NCBI RefSeq assembly: GCF_023008245.1
Contig: NZ_CP090145.1
Location: forward strand, 3,348,001-3,412,000
Reading direction: 5' to 3'
Origin: Flavobacterium sediminilitoris
GTDB lineage: Bacteria > Bacteroidota > Bacteroidia > Flavobacteriales > Flavobacteriaceae
DNA length: 64,000 nucleotides
Made by a program: the position numbers and the translations under genes. Shown here piece after piece: positions 1 through 8,426 of this stretch (within the stretch, counting starts at the first letter, position 1; the number at the start of each line of letters is the position of its first letter). The notes beneath the pieces are model-generated. The model was not told the DNA's origin. It saw only the letters and a list, made by a program, of their open reading frames with translations, and did no database searches.

Positions 1-269
1 CAGCAATTGAAGTAGAATCCGTACTTTTAACGCATAAGGATATATTAGAATGTGCAGTAGTTGGATTACCAGATCCTAATAGAGGAATGGTTGTTTGCGC
101 TCATATTGTTTTAAAAGACAAATCAAAACAATCCGATGAACTAGCCAAAACAATTCAACAATGGTTTAAAGAAGTAGCTGCACCTTATAAATATCCAAGA
201 ATTATTAATTTTATAGAAATTTTACCTAAAACAGAAACAGGAAAAATACAACGATTTAAACTAAAATAA
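1..269 (+). CDS. C-terminal end of an acyl-CoA ligase (AMP-forming), partial
   Basis: The reading frame is open from the first bases and stops at 269, so only about the last 89 residues are present; the start lies outside the window. The visible part is the mobile C-terminal domain of ANL-family adenylating enzymes: a V-x-G-x-P-D segment followed by R-G-M-V-V-C-A-H-I-V-L, then P-Y-K-Y-P-R and the terminal L-P-K-T-E-T-G-K-I-Q-R motif. The lysine of T-G-K-I-Q-R is the residue that usually completes adenylation. Benzoate- and aminobenzoate-CoA ligases end in the same way. Next to a thioesterase and a gentisate-type dioxygenase, the likely role is CoA activation of an aromatic acid. The exact substrate cannot be read. 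Confidence 0.8.
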   Translation, partial: AIEVESVLLTHKDILECAVVGLPDPNRGMVVCAHIVLKDKSKQSDELAKTIQQWFKEVAAPYKYPRIINFIEILPKTETGKIQRFKLK

Positions 270-318
270 ACATATTATTCTGAACTTGTTTCAGAGTTTA
301 AAATATAATTAATTTTTT

Positions 319-1899
319 ATGAGAAAAGCATTTTTAGTATTTAGTATAACTTCTATAGCTATAATAGGCTTATTGACTTATATAAATTGGAAATTCAGCT
401 TCCTTCTATTAATATTCATCCCATTAATTCTTATGGGATTATACGATATGTATCAGTCGAAACATACTATTAAAAGAAACTTTCCACTTTTAGGACGAAT
501 GCGATATCTACTGGAAGATATAGGACCAGAAATGCGTCAATATTTTATAGAAACAGATACCGATGGTAAACCTTTTAATAGACTGCAACGTAGTATGGTG
601 TATGCTCGAAGCAAAAAAGAAACTGATTCAAAACCGTTTGGAACACAACTAGATACTTACAAATCAGGTTATGAATGGATTAATCATAGTATCAGAGCCA
701 TTTCTTTTAAAGATTTAAATCATAATCCTAGAGTAAAAATAGGATCTTCTCAATGTACAAAACCATATATGGCGAGTATGTTCAATATTAGCGCTATGAG
801 TTTTGGTAGTTTAAGCAAAAATGCCATTTTAGCCTTAAATAATGGAGCTAAAGAAGGTGGCTTTTTTCACAATACAGGTGAAGGTGGACTCTCTCCTTAT
901 CACTTACAAGGTGGCGATGTAGCTTGGAACATTGGAACTGGCTATTTTAGTTGTCGAAATAATAACGGAACGTTTAATGCAGATGAATTTCAAAAAAGAG
1001 CAATACTTGACAATGTAAAAATAATAGAAATCAAATTTTCACAAGGTGCTAAACCTGGTCATGGAGGTATTCTACCTAAAGAAAAAGTAACTGATGAAAT
1101 TGCAGCTATTCGATTAGTAGAAAAAGGAAACGATATTATCTCACCTCCTACTCATTCTGCTTTCACAACTCCATTAGAATTAATGACCTTTATTAGATTA
1201 CTACGAGAAAAATCAGGAGGAAAACCTATTGGAATTAAAATTTGCATTGGTAATAAATCAGAATTTATAAGTATTTGTAAAGCAATGGTTGAAACGAACA
1301 CTTATTTAGATTTTATAACTGTTGATGGTGGTGAAGGAGGAACTGGTGCTGCTCCACCTGAATATTCTGATTCTGTAGGAATGCCATTGCGTGAAGCTTT
1401 AGCCTTTGTATATGACTGCCTAAATGGCTTCGGAATAAAAAATCAAATAAAAATTATTGCTACAGGAAAAGTTATTTCTGGATTTGATATTATTCGAAAC
1501 CTTTCTATAGGTGCCGATTTATGCAATTCAGCAAGAGGAATGATGTTTGCCTTAGGTTGTATTCAAGCATTAGAATGTCATTCTAATACTTGTCCTACTG
1601 GAGTGGCAACACAAAACCCAAAATTAACTAAAGGTTTAGTTCCTGAAGAAAAAAGCATTCGCGTAGCAAGATATCAAAATGAAACTGTAAAAAGTGCAGT
1701 TGATTTAATGGCATCAGCAGGAATAGATCATCCAGATAATGTAACAAGAGATTGTGTTACTACTCGTATTGACAATAATAAAGTAGCCACTTTTGCTGAA
1801 ATATTTCCAGAATTAGAAACAGGTTGTCTATTAAATGAAAATACTGTGCCTGAAAAATTCTTATATTTTTGGAAAAAAGCAAGTAGCGAAAAATTTTAA
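319..1899 (+). CDS. FMN-binding glutamate synthase family protein (GltB-like synthase domain)
   Basis: This 526-residue protein has two N-terminal membrane segments (about residues 5-22 and 27-44) followed by a complete GltB-type synthase (FMN barrel) domain. Seen in order are T-G-E-G-G-L-S-P-Y-H, K-P-G-H-G-G-I-L-P-K, S-P-P-T-H-S, V-D-G-G-E-G-G-T-G-A-A-P and A-R-G-M-M-F-A-L-G-C. The cysteine pattern C-x5-C-x4-C followed by P-T-G-V-A matches the 3Fe-4S ligands of glutamate synthase. The glutamine amidotransferase domain of true GOGAT is absent, so the stand-alone form must use ammonia or do something else. It starts 50 nt after the ligase and 29 nt before the thioesterase, in the same direction, so it probably belongs to the operon. 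What it reduces or aminates here is not known. Confidence 0.85.
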   Translation: MRKAFLVFSITSIAIIGLLTYINWKFSFLLLIFIPLILMGLYDMYQSKHTIKRNFPLLGRMRYLLEDIGPEMRQYFIETDTDGKPFNRLQRSMVYARSKKETDSKPFGTQLDTYKSGYEWINHSIRAISFKDLNHNPRVKIGSSQCTKPYMASMFNISAMSFGSLSKNAILALNNGAKEGGFFHNTGEGGLSPYHLQGGDVAWNIGTGYFSCRNNNGTFNADEFQKRAILDNVKIIEIKFSQGAKPGHGGILPKEKVTDEIAAIRLVEKGNDIISPPTHSAFTTPLELMTFIRLLREKSGGKPIGIKICIGNKSEFISICKAMVETNTYLDFITVDGGEGGTGAAPPEYSDSVGMPLREALAFVYDCLNGFGIKNQIKIIATGKVISGFDIIRNLSIGADLCNSARGMMFALGCIQALECHSNTCPTGVATQNPKLTKGLVPEEKSIRVARYQNETVKSAVDLMASAGIDHPDNVTRDCVTTRIDNNKVATFAEIFPELETGCLLNENTVPEKFLYFWKKASSEKF

Positions 1900-1927
1900 T
1901 TTAATTAAAAATTAGTCATACTACATT

Positions 1928-2347
1928 ATGAATTACTTTATAAAACAAGAAAAAATACGCTTCCAACATGTTGATTATGCAGGCATCGTATTCTATCCTA
2001 GATTTTTAGAAATGCTTAACTGCCTAGTTGAAGATTGGTTTGAAGAAGCGTTAGAAAGACCCTTTTCTAAAATGCATGAAACAAATGGTATTCCAACAGT
2101 CGATTTGAAAATACAGTTTAAGAAAGCAGCACGTTTAGGAGAAATATTGAATAAAAAACTTTGGGTTAAAAATCTTGGAGGCGCTTCTATTTTGTGTGGT
2201 TTTATATTTGAAGATGAAAAAGGAAAAACATGTCTTGAAGGAGAAGTAACCTTAGTAAATGTAGCCTTTAATGAAAATCGAAACAATATAAAAGCAGAAC
2301 CCTTTAATGAAGAAATGAAGAATAAAATTATGAATTACAAATTATGA
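1928..2347 (+). CDS. 4-hydroxybenzoyl-CoA thioesterase-like hot-dog protein
   Basis: At 139 residues this is the usual length for a single hot-dog thioesterase. The signature H-V-D-Y-A-G-I-V-F-Y-P-R-F lies at residues 14-26; Asp16 corresponds to the catalytic aspartate of 4-hydroxybenzoyl-CoA thioesterases. In this operon it would release the free aromatic acid (for example gentisate) from its CoA thioester before ring cleavage. That fits a route with a CoA ligase, a ring hydroxylase outside the window, this thioesterase, and then the dioxygenase. The family call is solid; the substrate is inferred from context. Confidence 0.8.
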   Translation: MNYFIKQEKIRFQHVDYAGIVFYPRFLEMLNCLVEDWFEEALERPFSKMHETNGIPTVDLKIQFKKAARLGEILNKKLWVKNLGGASILCGFIFEDEKGKTCLEGEVTLVNVAFNENRNNIKAEPFNEEMKNKIMNYKL

Positions 2348-2409
2348 ACTACGAGTTAATCTCGTTTTCAATTCATAATTCGTAATTTAAAATTCGTAAT
2401 TAATAAACT

Positions 2410-3390
2410 ATGGAATTTAAAAAATTTAAAGCAGCAACCGTTCAAACAGCACCCGTTTTCTTAAATGTAGAAAAAACTATTGATAAAGCTATTTCATTTA
2501 TAAAAGAAGCTGCAAATAATGGAGCTAAACTAATTGCTTTTCCTGAAGTTTTTGTAGCTGGTTATCCATATTGGAATTGGATTATGACACCCGTACAAGG
2601 AAGTAAATGGTATGAAGAATTGTATAAACATTCTGTTGATATTACAAGTCCTGAAATAAAAAAACTTTGTATAGCAGCAAAAGACAATGATATTCAAATT
2701 GTTATTGGAATAAACGAAAGAGGTAAAAGTTTTGGTGAAATATATAATACTAATTTAATTATAGATAATAAAGGGACAATTATTGGTAAACATCGGAAAT
2801 TAGTACCCACTTGGGCTGAAAAACTAACATGGACTTCTGGTGATGGTTCATCATTAAAAGTATATGATACAGAAGTGGGACCATTAGGAACCTTAGCTTG
2901 CGGTGAAAACACCAATACATTAGCTCGTTTTACTTTACTTACTCAAGGTGAATTAATTCATATAGCTAATTATATTTCATTGCCAGTTGCTCCACCTGAC
3001 TATAACATGGCGGAAGCTATAAAAATTAGAGCTGCTGCTCATTCATTTGAAGGAAAACTTTTCACTATTGTTTCATGTTCGACAATCTCAAAGGAAATTA
3101 TGGAAATATTAAAGCCAGATGTTCCAAATGTAGAAGAACTCTTAACCCGTAAAAATTCTGCTTTCTCTGGATTCATTGGACCAAATGGAGCTACTATTGG
3201 AGAACCTTTAATCGATGATGAAGGAATGATTTATGCCGATATTGATTTGGCAAAATGTATTCAACCAAAACAAATGCATGATATTTTAGGACACTATAAT
3301 CGATTTGATATTTTTGATTTACGAGTAAATACTGCTCCTACAAAAAATATTACCTTTATAAATAATCACGAAGAATTCAATAAAAGATAA
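2410..3390 (+). CDS. Nitrilase (carbon-nitrogen hydrolase superfamily, nitrilase branch)
   Basis: The protein has 326 residues. The catalytic triad of the superfamily is visible: Glu46 in F-P-E-V-F, Lys130 in K-H-R-K-L-V-P-T and Cys164 in L-A-C-G-E-N-T-N. The R-K-L-V-P-T and C-G-E-N-T-N segments and the G-Y-P-Y-W motif near residue 51 are typical of true nitrilases (EC 3.5.5.1, nitrile to acid plus ammonia) rather than of amidases. It sits in the middle of an aromatic-acid operon. An aromatic nitrile could be the entry substrate, or the enzyme could hydrolyse a nitrogen-containing ring-cleavage product. The second option is inference only. Confidence 0.8.
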   Translation: MEFKKFKAATVQTAPVFLNVEKTIDKAISFIKEAANNGAKLIAFPEVFVAGYPYWNWIMTPVQGSKWYEELYKHSVDITSPEIKKLCIAAKDNDIQIVIGINERGKSFGEIYNTNLIIDNKGTIIGKHRKLVPTWAEKLTWTSGDGSSLKVYDTEVGPLGTLACGENTNTLARFTLLTQGELIHIANYISLPVAPPDYNMAEAIKIRAAAHSFEGKLFTIVSCSTISKEIMEILKPDVPNVEELLTRKNSAFSGFIGPNGATIGEPLIDDEGMIYADIDLAKCIQPKQMHDILGHYNRFDIFDLRVNTAPTKNITFINNHEEFNKR

Positions 3391-3395
3391 AATAC

Positions 3396-3420
3396 CTGGC
3401 AGGTTTATAAAACCTACCAG
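3396..3420. repeat. Intergenic palindrome (CTGG-AGGTTT type hairpin)
   Basis: An inverted repeat with arms CTGGCAGGTTT and AAACCTACCAG around a 3-nt loop (10 of 11 positions pair) lies between the nitrilase and dioxygenase genes. Short palindromes of this kind are common between genes of flavobacteria. It has no T-run, so it is more likely an mRNA-processing or stabilising hairpin than a terminator. Confidence 0.6.
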
Positions 3421-3438
3421 ATATAAAATTATACATTT

Positions 3439-4551
3439 ATGGAAGAACAAAACCAATCAGATGATCAATACGGAAGAGCTAGAGTACAAAATACTCCAGA
3501 ACTAGAAGCATATTATAAAGAATTAGAAAATCTTGGTGCTGGTGCATTATGGACAGTTGCCAATGATATAGAACCTTGGGAACCTAAATCCAATTCTGTT
3601 CCTATGCTGTGGAAATATGATGATTTACGTGATTTAGTCTTAAAATCATCTGAACTAGTAACACCTGAGCAAGCTGGAAGAAGAGTTGTCTATTTAGTCA
3701 ATGATAAAAGAAAAGACGTTGCAGCTGTTGTAGGTTGGTTATATTCAGGCATTCAAATTACACGACCAGGAGAAAGCACTTCGGCTCATAAACACAAAGC
3801 CTCTGCCCTACGTTTCATTATGGAAGGAGAAGGTGGTTATACCGTTGTAGATGGAAATAAAATTACGTTTGAAGTAAATGATTTTGTGATTACACCAAAC
3901 TCCACTTGGCATGAACATGGTGTTGATCCAAATGGAAAAACTTGTATTTGGCAAGACGGATTAGATATTCCTTTAATAAATGCTCTAGAAGCGAATGATT
4001 ATGCTGTCTTTGATGGTAAACAACCTTTAGATGTTCCCTTGAACTATTCTCCTATCAATTATGGAACTGCTGGAATAATTCCTGCTGATAAAGTTTGGGA
4101 CAAACCTTATTCTCCTTTATTCAAATTTTCTTGGAAAAAAGTATACCCTGCTTTAGTTGAAGCTTCAAAAAGCAATAAAATTAACCCTTTTGATGGTGTT
4201 ATTATGCAATATTCTAACCCTATGACAGGAGGACACGTAATGCAAACTATGGGTGCAGCTATGCAACTTTTACCTGCTGGTTTTAAAGGAAAAGCTCATA
4301 AACATACTGGTTCGTTTGTATATCAATGTGCAAAAGGAAAAGGATACACAATCATTGATGGAAAACGATTCGATTGGAAAACACGTGATATTTTCTGTGT
4401 TCCATCATGGGCTTGGCATGAACATCATAACGCATCAGAAACTGAAGATGCTTGTTTGTTTAATTTTAATGATTTACCCGTTATTGAAAAACTAGGCTTA
4501 TATCAAGGAAAAGAATACACTGAAAACGATGGATTTCAAATAATTAAATAA
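3439..4551 (+). CDS. Gentisate 1,2-dioxygenase family bicupin ring-cleavage enzyme
   Basis: This 370-residue protein carries two cupin domains. The first has the metal-binding pattern H117-K-H119 followed about 40 residues later by W-H158-E-H160. The second has A-H-K-H-T-G-S-F with a W-H-E-H-H segment near residue 325. Length and motifs match Fe(II) extradiol gentisate 1,2-dioxygenases and relatives that cleave 1-hydroxy-2-naphthoate, salicylate or 5-aminosalicylate. The expected reaction is gentisate to maleylpyruvate. The FAH-type hydrolase and the maleate isomerase downstream fit that product exactly. A substituted substrate such as a 5-aminosalicylate type cannot be excluded. Confidence 0.82.
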   Translation: MEEQNQSDDQYGRARVQNTPELEAYYKELENLGAGALWTVANDIEPWEPKSNSVPMLWKYDDLRDLVLKSSELVTPEQAGRRVVYLVNDKRKDVAAVVGWLYSGIQITRPGESTSAHKHKASALRFIMEGEGGYTVVDGNKITFEVNDFVITPNSTWHEHGVDPNGKTCIWQDGLDIPLINALEANDYAVFDGKQPLDVPLNYSPINYGTAGIIPADKVWDKPYSPLFKFSWKKVYPALVEASKSNKINPFDGVIMQYSNPMTGGHVMQTMGAAMQLLPAGFKGKAHKHTGSFVYQCAKGKGYTIIDGKRFDWKTRDIFCVPSWAWHEHHNASETEDACLFNFNDLPVIEKLGLYQGKEYTENDGFQIIK

Positions 4552-4584
4552 TAATTTCAAGAGCAATAATCAATTAAAATTAGA

Positions 4585-5472
4585 ATGGGGAAAAAATTAA
4601 CTGTATATATGATTGATGGAACTGCTTATGGTCCAAGATTGAGTGAAATTGGTAATTGGGTTGGAAAAGCTATATATAGTCCAAGAGCTTCTATAAATAA
4701 AATTATGAATAGAAGTGAATTTGATAATCCTGGGATTTATTGTTTAAAAGGCGATCCTACTGATGATGCTTTTGATGAAAAAATATATATTGGTGAAGCA
4801 GAAAACATAAAAAATAGATTAAAACAACATTTAAGCGACCCAAATAAAGACTTTAAGGAATTAATTTTCTTTGTTAGTAAGGATGAGTTATTAACTAAAA
4901 CACAAATTAGATATTTAGAGTCAAGATTAGTACAAATTGCGATAGAAGCTAAAACTGCTCAAATTGATAATGGAAACTCTCCGAGTTTACCAACATTGCA
5001 TGAGGCTGATATTTCAGATATGGAATATTTCCTTGAACAAATCAAACTAATTTTACCTGTAATGGGTTTTAAATTTTTAATATCTTCAACTGTCAAACAA
5101 TCTGATGAAAATCAAACAGAAAATATTAATTCCATTCATGAAACATATTTCATCAAAACAAAAACTTTCAAGGCTTCAATGAAAGAAACTGATCAAGGTT
5201 ATATTGTAACTAAAGGTAGTGAAGCTAAAAAAGAGCTTTCAGAATCTTGTACTGAAACCTATGTAAATATGAGAAGAAAATTAGTTGAAACTGAAATAAT
5301 GATTGAAGATAAAGGTAAATTAATCTTTGTGGAAGATACTGTTTTTAATAGCCCTAGTGCTGCTTCAAATATGATTTTAGGAAGGAATTCAAATGGATTC
5401 ACTGAATGGGTCAATAAAAATGGTCAAACATTCAGAGATGTTCAAGAAATAACAAATGCAAATAATGTATAA
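4585..5472 (+). CDS. GIY-YIG nuclease-domain protein with C-terminal DUF4357
   Basis: The protein has 295 residues. A GIY-YIG core is visible: G-I-Y-C-L at about residue 51, then K-I-Y-I-G-E-A about 20 residues later and an arginine in the following helix (N-R-L-K-Q-H-L). The last roughly 100 residues look like DUF4357, a small domain often fused to such nucleases (T-F-K-A at its start, E-D-T-V-F-N-S-P-S-A-A-S-N-M-I-L-G near its end). It lies in the same direction between the ring-cleavage dioxygenase and the FAH hydrolase and has no evident catabolic role. It therefore looks like an insertion of a defence-type or selfish gene. No transposon ends were seen around it. Confidence 0.85.
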   Translation: MGKKLTVYMIDGTAYGPRLSEIGNWVGKAIYSPRASINKIMNRSEFDNPGIYCLKGDPTDDAFDEKIYIGEAENIKNRLKQHLSDPNKDFKELIFFVSKDELLTKTQIRYLESRLVQIAIEAKTAQIDNGNSPSLPTLHEADISDMEYFLEQIKLILPVMGFKFLISSTVKQSDENQTENINSIHETYFIKTKTFKASMKETDQGYIVTKGSEAKKELSESCTETYVNMRRKLVETEIMIEDKGKLIFVEDTVFNSPSAASNMILGRNSNGFTEWVNKNGQTFRDVQEITNANNV

Positions 5473-5527
5473 ACAATAATTTAAAAAAATTAAAAACTGT
5501 TAACTTATAACAGCAAACTTAAAAAAT

Positions 5528-6436
5528 ATGAAACTACTTACTTATAAAACAGAAACTTCAGAACCAAGACTAGGCTTTATTTATAACAAACAAATTATTG
5601 ACATGGAAGATTTTGGAGATATTTCCAATTTCCCATTGCCAAGTGATATGTTAGAACTAATTGATATGGGATTTGAAGTCATTTATGAAATTAATAATCT
5701 AATAGAAGATACAACAGAAAAACAATTAGCTCAAATTAGTTATAAGATGGAAGAAATAACTATTTTAGCACCTATTCCTTATCCTAGAAAAAACATCATT
5801 GGAATTGGATTAAATTATACTGAACATGTTGCGGAAAGTGCAAGAACATTAGATACTGCAAAAGAATTACCACAACAACCTGTTATTTTTTCAAAACCTC
5901 CTACAACTGTTACAGCAACAAATACTGATATTTTATTAAATAGAAACCTTACGAATCAATTAGATTGGGAAGTAGAATTAGCTGTTGTAATCAGTAAAAA
6001 AGGGAAATATGTTTCTAAAGCCGATGCACTAGATCATGTTTTCGGATATACCGTTATCAATGATATTTCAGCAAGAGATTGCCGTCGTTCAGGACAATGG
6101 ATTGTTTCTAAAGGACAAGATACTTTTGCACCAATGGGACCAATTATAGTAACCAAAGATGAAATTGAAAATCCTCAAAACTTAGATTTATCTTTAAAAG
6201 TAAATGGTATTGAAAAACAAAATTCAAATACTAAGTTTATGCTTTTTAACATTAATGATTTAATTGAAGATTTAAGTACGGTTTTTACATTAGAAGCAGG
6301 CGATATCATTGCAACCGGAACTCCTGCTGGTGTAGGAGCTGGAAGAAACCCGCAAGAATGGTTGAAAGATGGCGATATAATTGAGGCTACAGTTGAAGGA
6401 ATTGGAACTATTGTAAATACGGTAAAAGAGATTTAA
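5528..6436 (+). CDS. Fumarylacetoacetate hydrolase family protein, probable maleyl-/fumarylpyruvate hydrolase
   Basis: The 302-residue protein has a variable N-terminal part of about 75 residues followed by the FAH catalytic fold. Metal ligands of the family are visible in W-E-V-E-L-A-V-V-I and in the V-I-N-D-I-S-A-R-D segment. The end of the fold shows L-E-A-G-D-I-I-A-T-G-T-P-A-G-V-G. In gentisate routes this family splits the ring-cleavage product into pyruvate and a C4 diacid. Because a maleate isomerase follows two genes later, direct hydrolysis of maleylpyruvate to maleate plus pyruvate is the simplest reading. Fumarylpyruvate hydrolysis would not need that isomerase. Confidence 0.85.
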   Translation: MKLLTYKTETSEPRLGFIYNKQIIDMEDFGDISNFPLPSDMLELIDMGFEVIYEINNLIEDTTEKQLAQISYKMEEITILAPIPYPRKNIIGIGLNYTEHVAESARTLDTAKELPQQPVIFSKPPTTVTATNTDILLNRNLTNQLDWEVELAVVISKKGKYVSKADALDHVFGYTVINDISARDCRRSGQWIVSKGQDTFAPMGPIIVTKDEIENPQNLDLSLKVNGIEKQNSNTKFMLFNINDLIEDLSTVFTLEAGDIIATGTPAGVGAGRNPQEWLKDGDIIEATVEGIGTIVNTVKEI

Positions 6437-6528
6437 TACACACTTTAACTAATTGAATGCTTCTTTTGGAAAACACCTTGTCTTCCAGAATGCAGTTAAA
6501 AAACTAGAATCCCAATAAAAACCTTATA

Positions 6529-7584
6529 ATGAAAAAAATTGTATTATCACTACTTCTTATTATCAGCCTAAAAAATAATGCTCAAGTTACTGATGTTGTC
6601 ACCAACATCGATTGGCCACAAGATATAATAACCCACAATAATGATTTGTACATCGTTGAACGTTCAGGACAACGAATAATAAAAACTGATCTTACAGATG
6701 CAACTCATCAGATTACAACTTTAGTATCAGGAATGATAAATATGTATGGTGTTGCTATTCATACTAATTATTTATACTTTTCACAAAATACTACTGATAA
6801 AATCTTTAGAATAGATTTAACAGCAACTAACCCCACTCCAGAATTAGTGCTCTCAAATGCTCTTGGTGCTTATTCAATAGCTTTCAAAGGAGATGAATTA
6901 TATATTTGTGAAAGATCTAATAATAAAATTGTAAAAATTAATGTCACAGAATCAAATCCTGTTAAAACTGATGTAGTAACTATAAATACACCAGAAGGTT
7001 TGTTTTTTAATGGAGATGATTTGTATGTTTCTGGGAATAATGATTATAAAATTTATAAAGTTGATACGAATAACCCAAATCCTACAGCTACAGTTTTAAC
7101 TGCTCTTTCTTATGGTATACATGCACAAGGAATGACTGTATACAATAATGAACTCTATTTTACGCAAGCTAATGTTGCAAGGGTTTCTAAGATAGATCTA
7201 TCAGTTGCAAATGCTTCACCTGAAATTGTAGTTGATAGTGGCTTAAATGGCCCTAGAGCTTTAGCTATCTCTGGTAGTAATTTATTCATTTCAGATTCTT
7301 CTGGAGATAAAATATCCCAATTACAATTGGGGACATTAAGTATACATGAAAACACTATAGCGGATCAATCATTAAGTCTTGTTCCAAATCCTGCTAATAA
7401 TGTAATACAGGTTCGTGGATTACAAGAATTAACAAATTATAGTATTTATTCTTATTTAGGGAAAAAAATTAGTTCTGGCAATACTAATAACAATACATTT
7501 ATAAACATTGAATCTCTAGAAAAAGGAGTCTATTTCATTCATTTAGAAGCTACTAAATCTACATTACAATTTATAAAAATATAA
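6529..7584 (+). CDS. Secreted beta-propeller protein with T9SS type A sorting domain
   Basis: A signal peptide is evident at residues 1-19 (M-K-K-I-V-L-S-L-L-L-I-I-S-L..N-A-Q). Residues 20-270 are built of about six repeats of the N-D-L-Y-I-V-E-R / N-K-I-x-K-I-D-L pattern, as in NHL or SMP-30-like propellers. The last 75 residues form a T9SS type A sorting domain (L-V-P-N-P-A-N-N..., ending G-V-Y-F-I-H-L-E-A-T). The protein should be exported by type IX secretion. Its stop is only 2 nt before the start of the maleate isomerase, so the two are probably co-transcribed. Why a surface propeller sits in a catabolic operon is unclear; ligand binding is only a guess. Confidence 0.85.
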   Translation: MKKIVLSLLLIISLKNNAQVTDVVTNIDWPQDIITHNNDLYIVERSGQRIIKTDLTDATHQITTLVSGMINMYGVAIHTNYLYFSQNTTDKIFRIDLTATNPTPELVLSNALGAYSIAFKGDELYICERSNNKIVKINVTESNPVKTDVVTINTPEGLFFNGDDLYVSGNNDYKIYKVDTNNPNPTATVLTALSYGIHAQGMTVYNNELYFTQANVARVSKIDLSVANASPEIVVDSGLNGPRALAISGSNLFISDSSGDKISQLQLGTLSIHENTIADQSLSLVPNPANNVIQVRGLQELTNYSIYSYLGKKISSGNTNNNTFINIESLEKGVYFIHLEATKSTLQFIKI

Positions 7585-7586
7585 AA

Positions 7587-8336
7587 ATGAAAAAATACAG
7601 AATAGGTCAAATTGTTCCTTCTTCAAATATAACGATGGAAACCGAAATACCAGCAATCTTTCGTTCTCGCGAAACTATTTTACCAGAACGTTTTACGTTT
7701 CACAGTAGTAGAATGCGAATGAAAAAAGTAACCAAAGAAGAACTCGAAGCAATGGATGCCATGAGTTTAAAATGTGCACAAGAGCTTTCAGATGCTCATG
7801 TGGATGTTATGGGTTATGCGTGCTTGGTAGCGATTATGAGTATGGGACGTGGTTATCATTGTGTTTCCGAAGTAAATCTACATCAAGAAACAATTGCAAA
7901 TGATTTCCCTACTCCTATTGTAACTTCTGCTGGAGCTTTAATTAATGGACTAAAAGTATTAGGTGCAAAACAAATTTCAATTATTACACCTTATATGAGA
8001 CCTTTAACCAATATGGTTGTTGATTATATTGAACACCAAGGCATAAAAGTAAAAGAAAGTATTGCTTTAGAAATTCCTGATAATTTAGAGGTAGCCGCTC
8101 AAAATCCGATGAATTTATTAGAGATTTACAAACAATTAGACTTAACAAATGTAGACGTATTGGTCGTTTCTGCCTGTGTGCAAATGCCTTCTTTAGAAGC
8201 TATTGACATCATTCAATCAGAATGTGGTATTCCTGTAACATCTGCTGCTGTTTGTACTACTTATGAAATGATGAAAAAAATTGGCATTGAAGCTAAATCT
8301 ACTATTGGTGGAGAATTGTTAAGTGGAAAATATTAA
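7587..8336 (+). CDS. maiA: Maleate isomerase (maleate cis-trans isomerase)
   Basis: This 249-residue protein belongs to the Asp/Glu racemase superfamily and closely resembles NicE/MaiA maleate isomerases as I know them. The N-terminal R-I-G-Q-I-V-P-S-S-N-x-T-M-E-T-E-I-P-A and F-H-S-S-R-M-R-M-K-K blocks are characteristic. So are G-Y-A-C-L-V-A-I-M with Cys79 and S-A-C-V-Q-M-P-S with Cys197; these two cysteines are the catalytic pair. The reaction is maleate to fumarate, without cofactor. As the last gene of the operon it delivers the C4 product of gentisate cleavage to the TCA cycle. A strong terminator follows. Confidence 0.9.
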   Translation: MKKYRIGQIVPSSNITMETEIPAIFRSRETILPERFTFHSSRMRMKKVTKEELEAMDAMSLKCAQELSDAHVDVMGYACLVAIMSMGRGYHCVSEVNLHQETIANDFPTPIVTSAGALINGLKVLGAKQISIITPYMRPLTNMVVDYIEHQGIKVKESIALEIPDNLEVAAQNPMNLLEIYKQLDLTNVDVLVVSACVQMPSLEAIDIIQSECGIPVTSAAVCTTYEMMKKIGIEAKSTIGGELLSGKY

Positions 8337-8355
8337 ACAATACTTCTTATAAAAA

Positions 8356-8403
8356 AAATGCTGCTCAAAAAGAAAATATAGTTATTCTTTTTGAGCAGCA
8401 TTT
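8356..8403. terminator. Bidirectional rho-independent terminator
   Basis: A long perfect stem (AATGCTGCTCAAAAAGAA against its complement) closes a loop of about 10 nt between two convergent genes. A-run and T-run flank it, so it can serve the catabolic operon on the plus strand and the T9SS gene on the minus strand. Confidence 0.9.
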
Positions 8404-8426
8404 CTAATTTTATAAATAGGTTACAA

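Noticed and set aside
1993-2286. 97-residue minus-strand frame
   Set aside because: It lies entirely within the thioesterase gene on the opposite strand.
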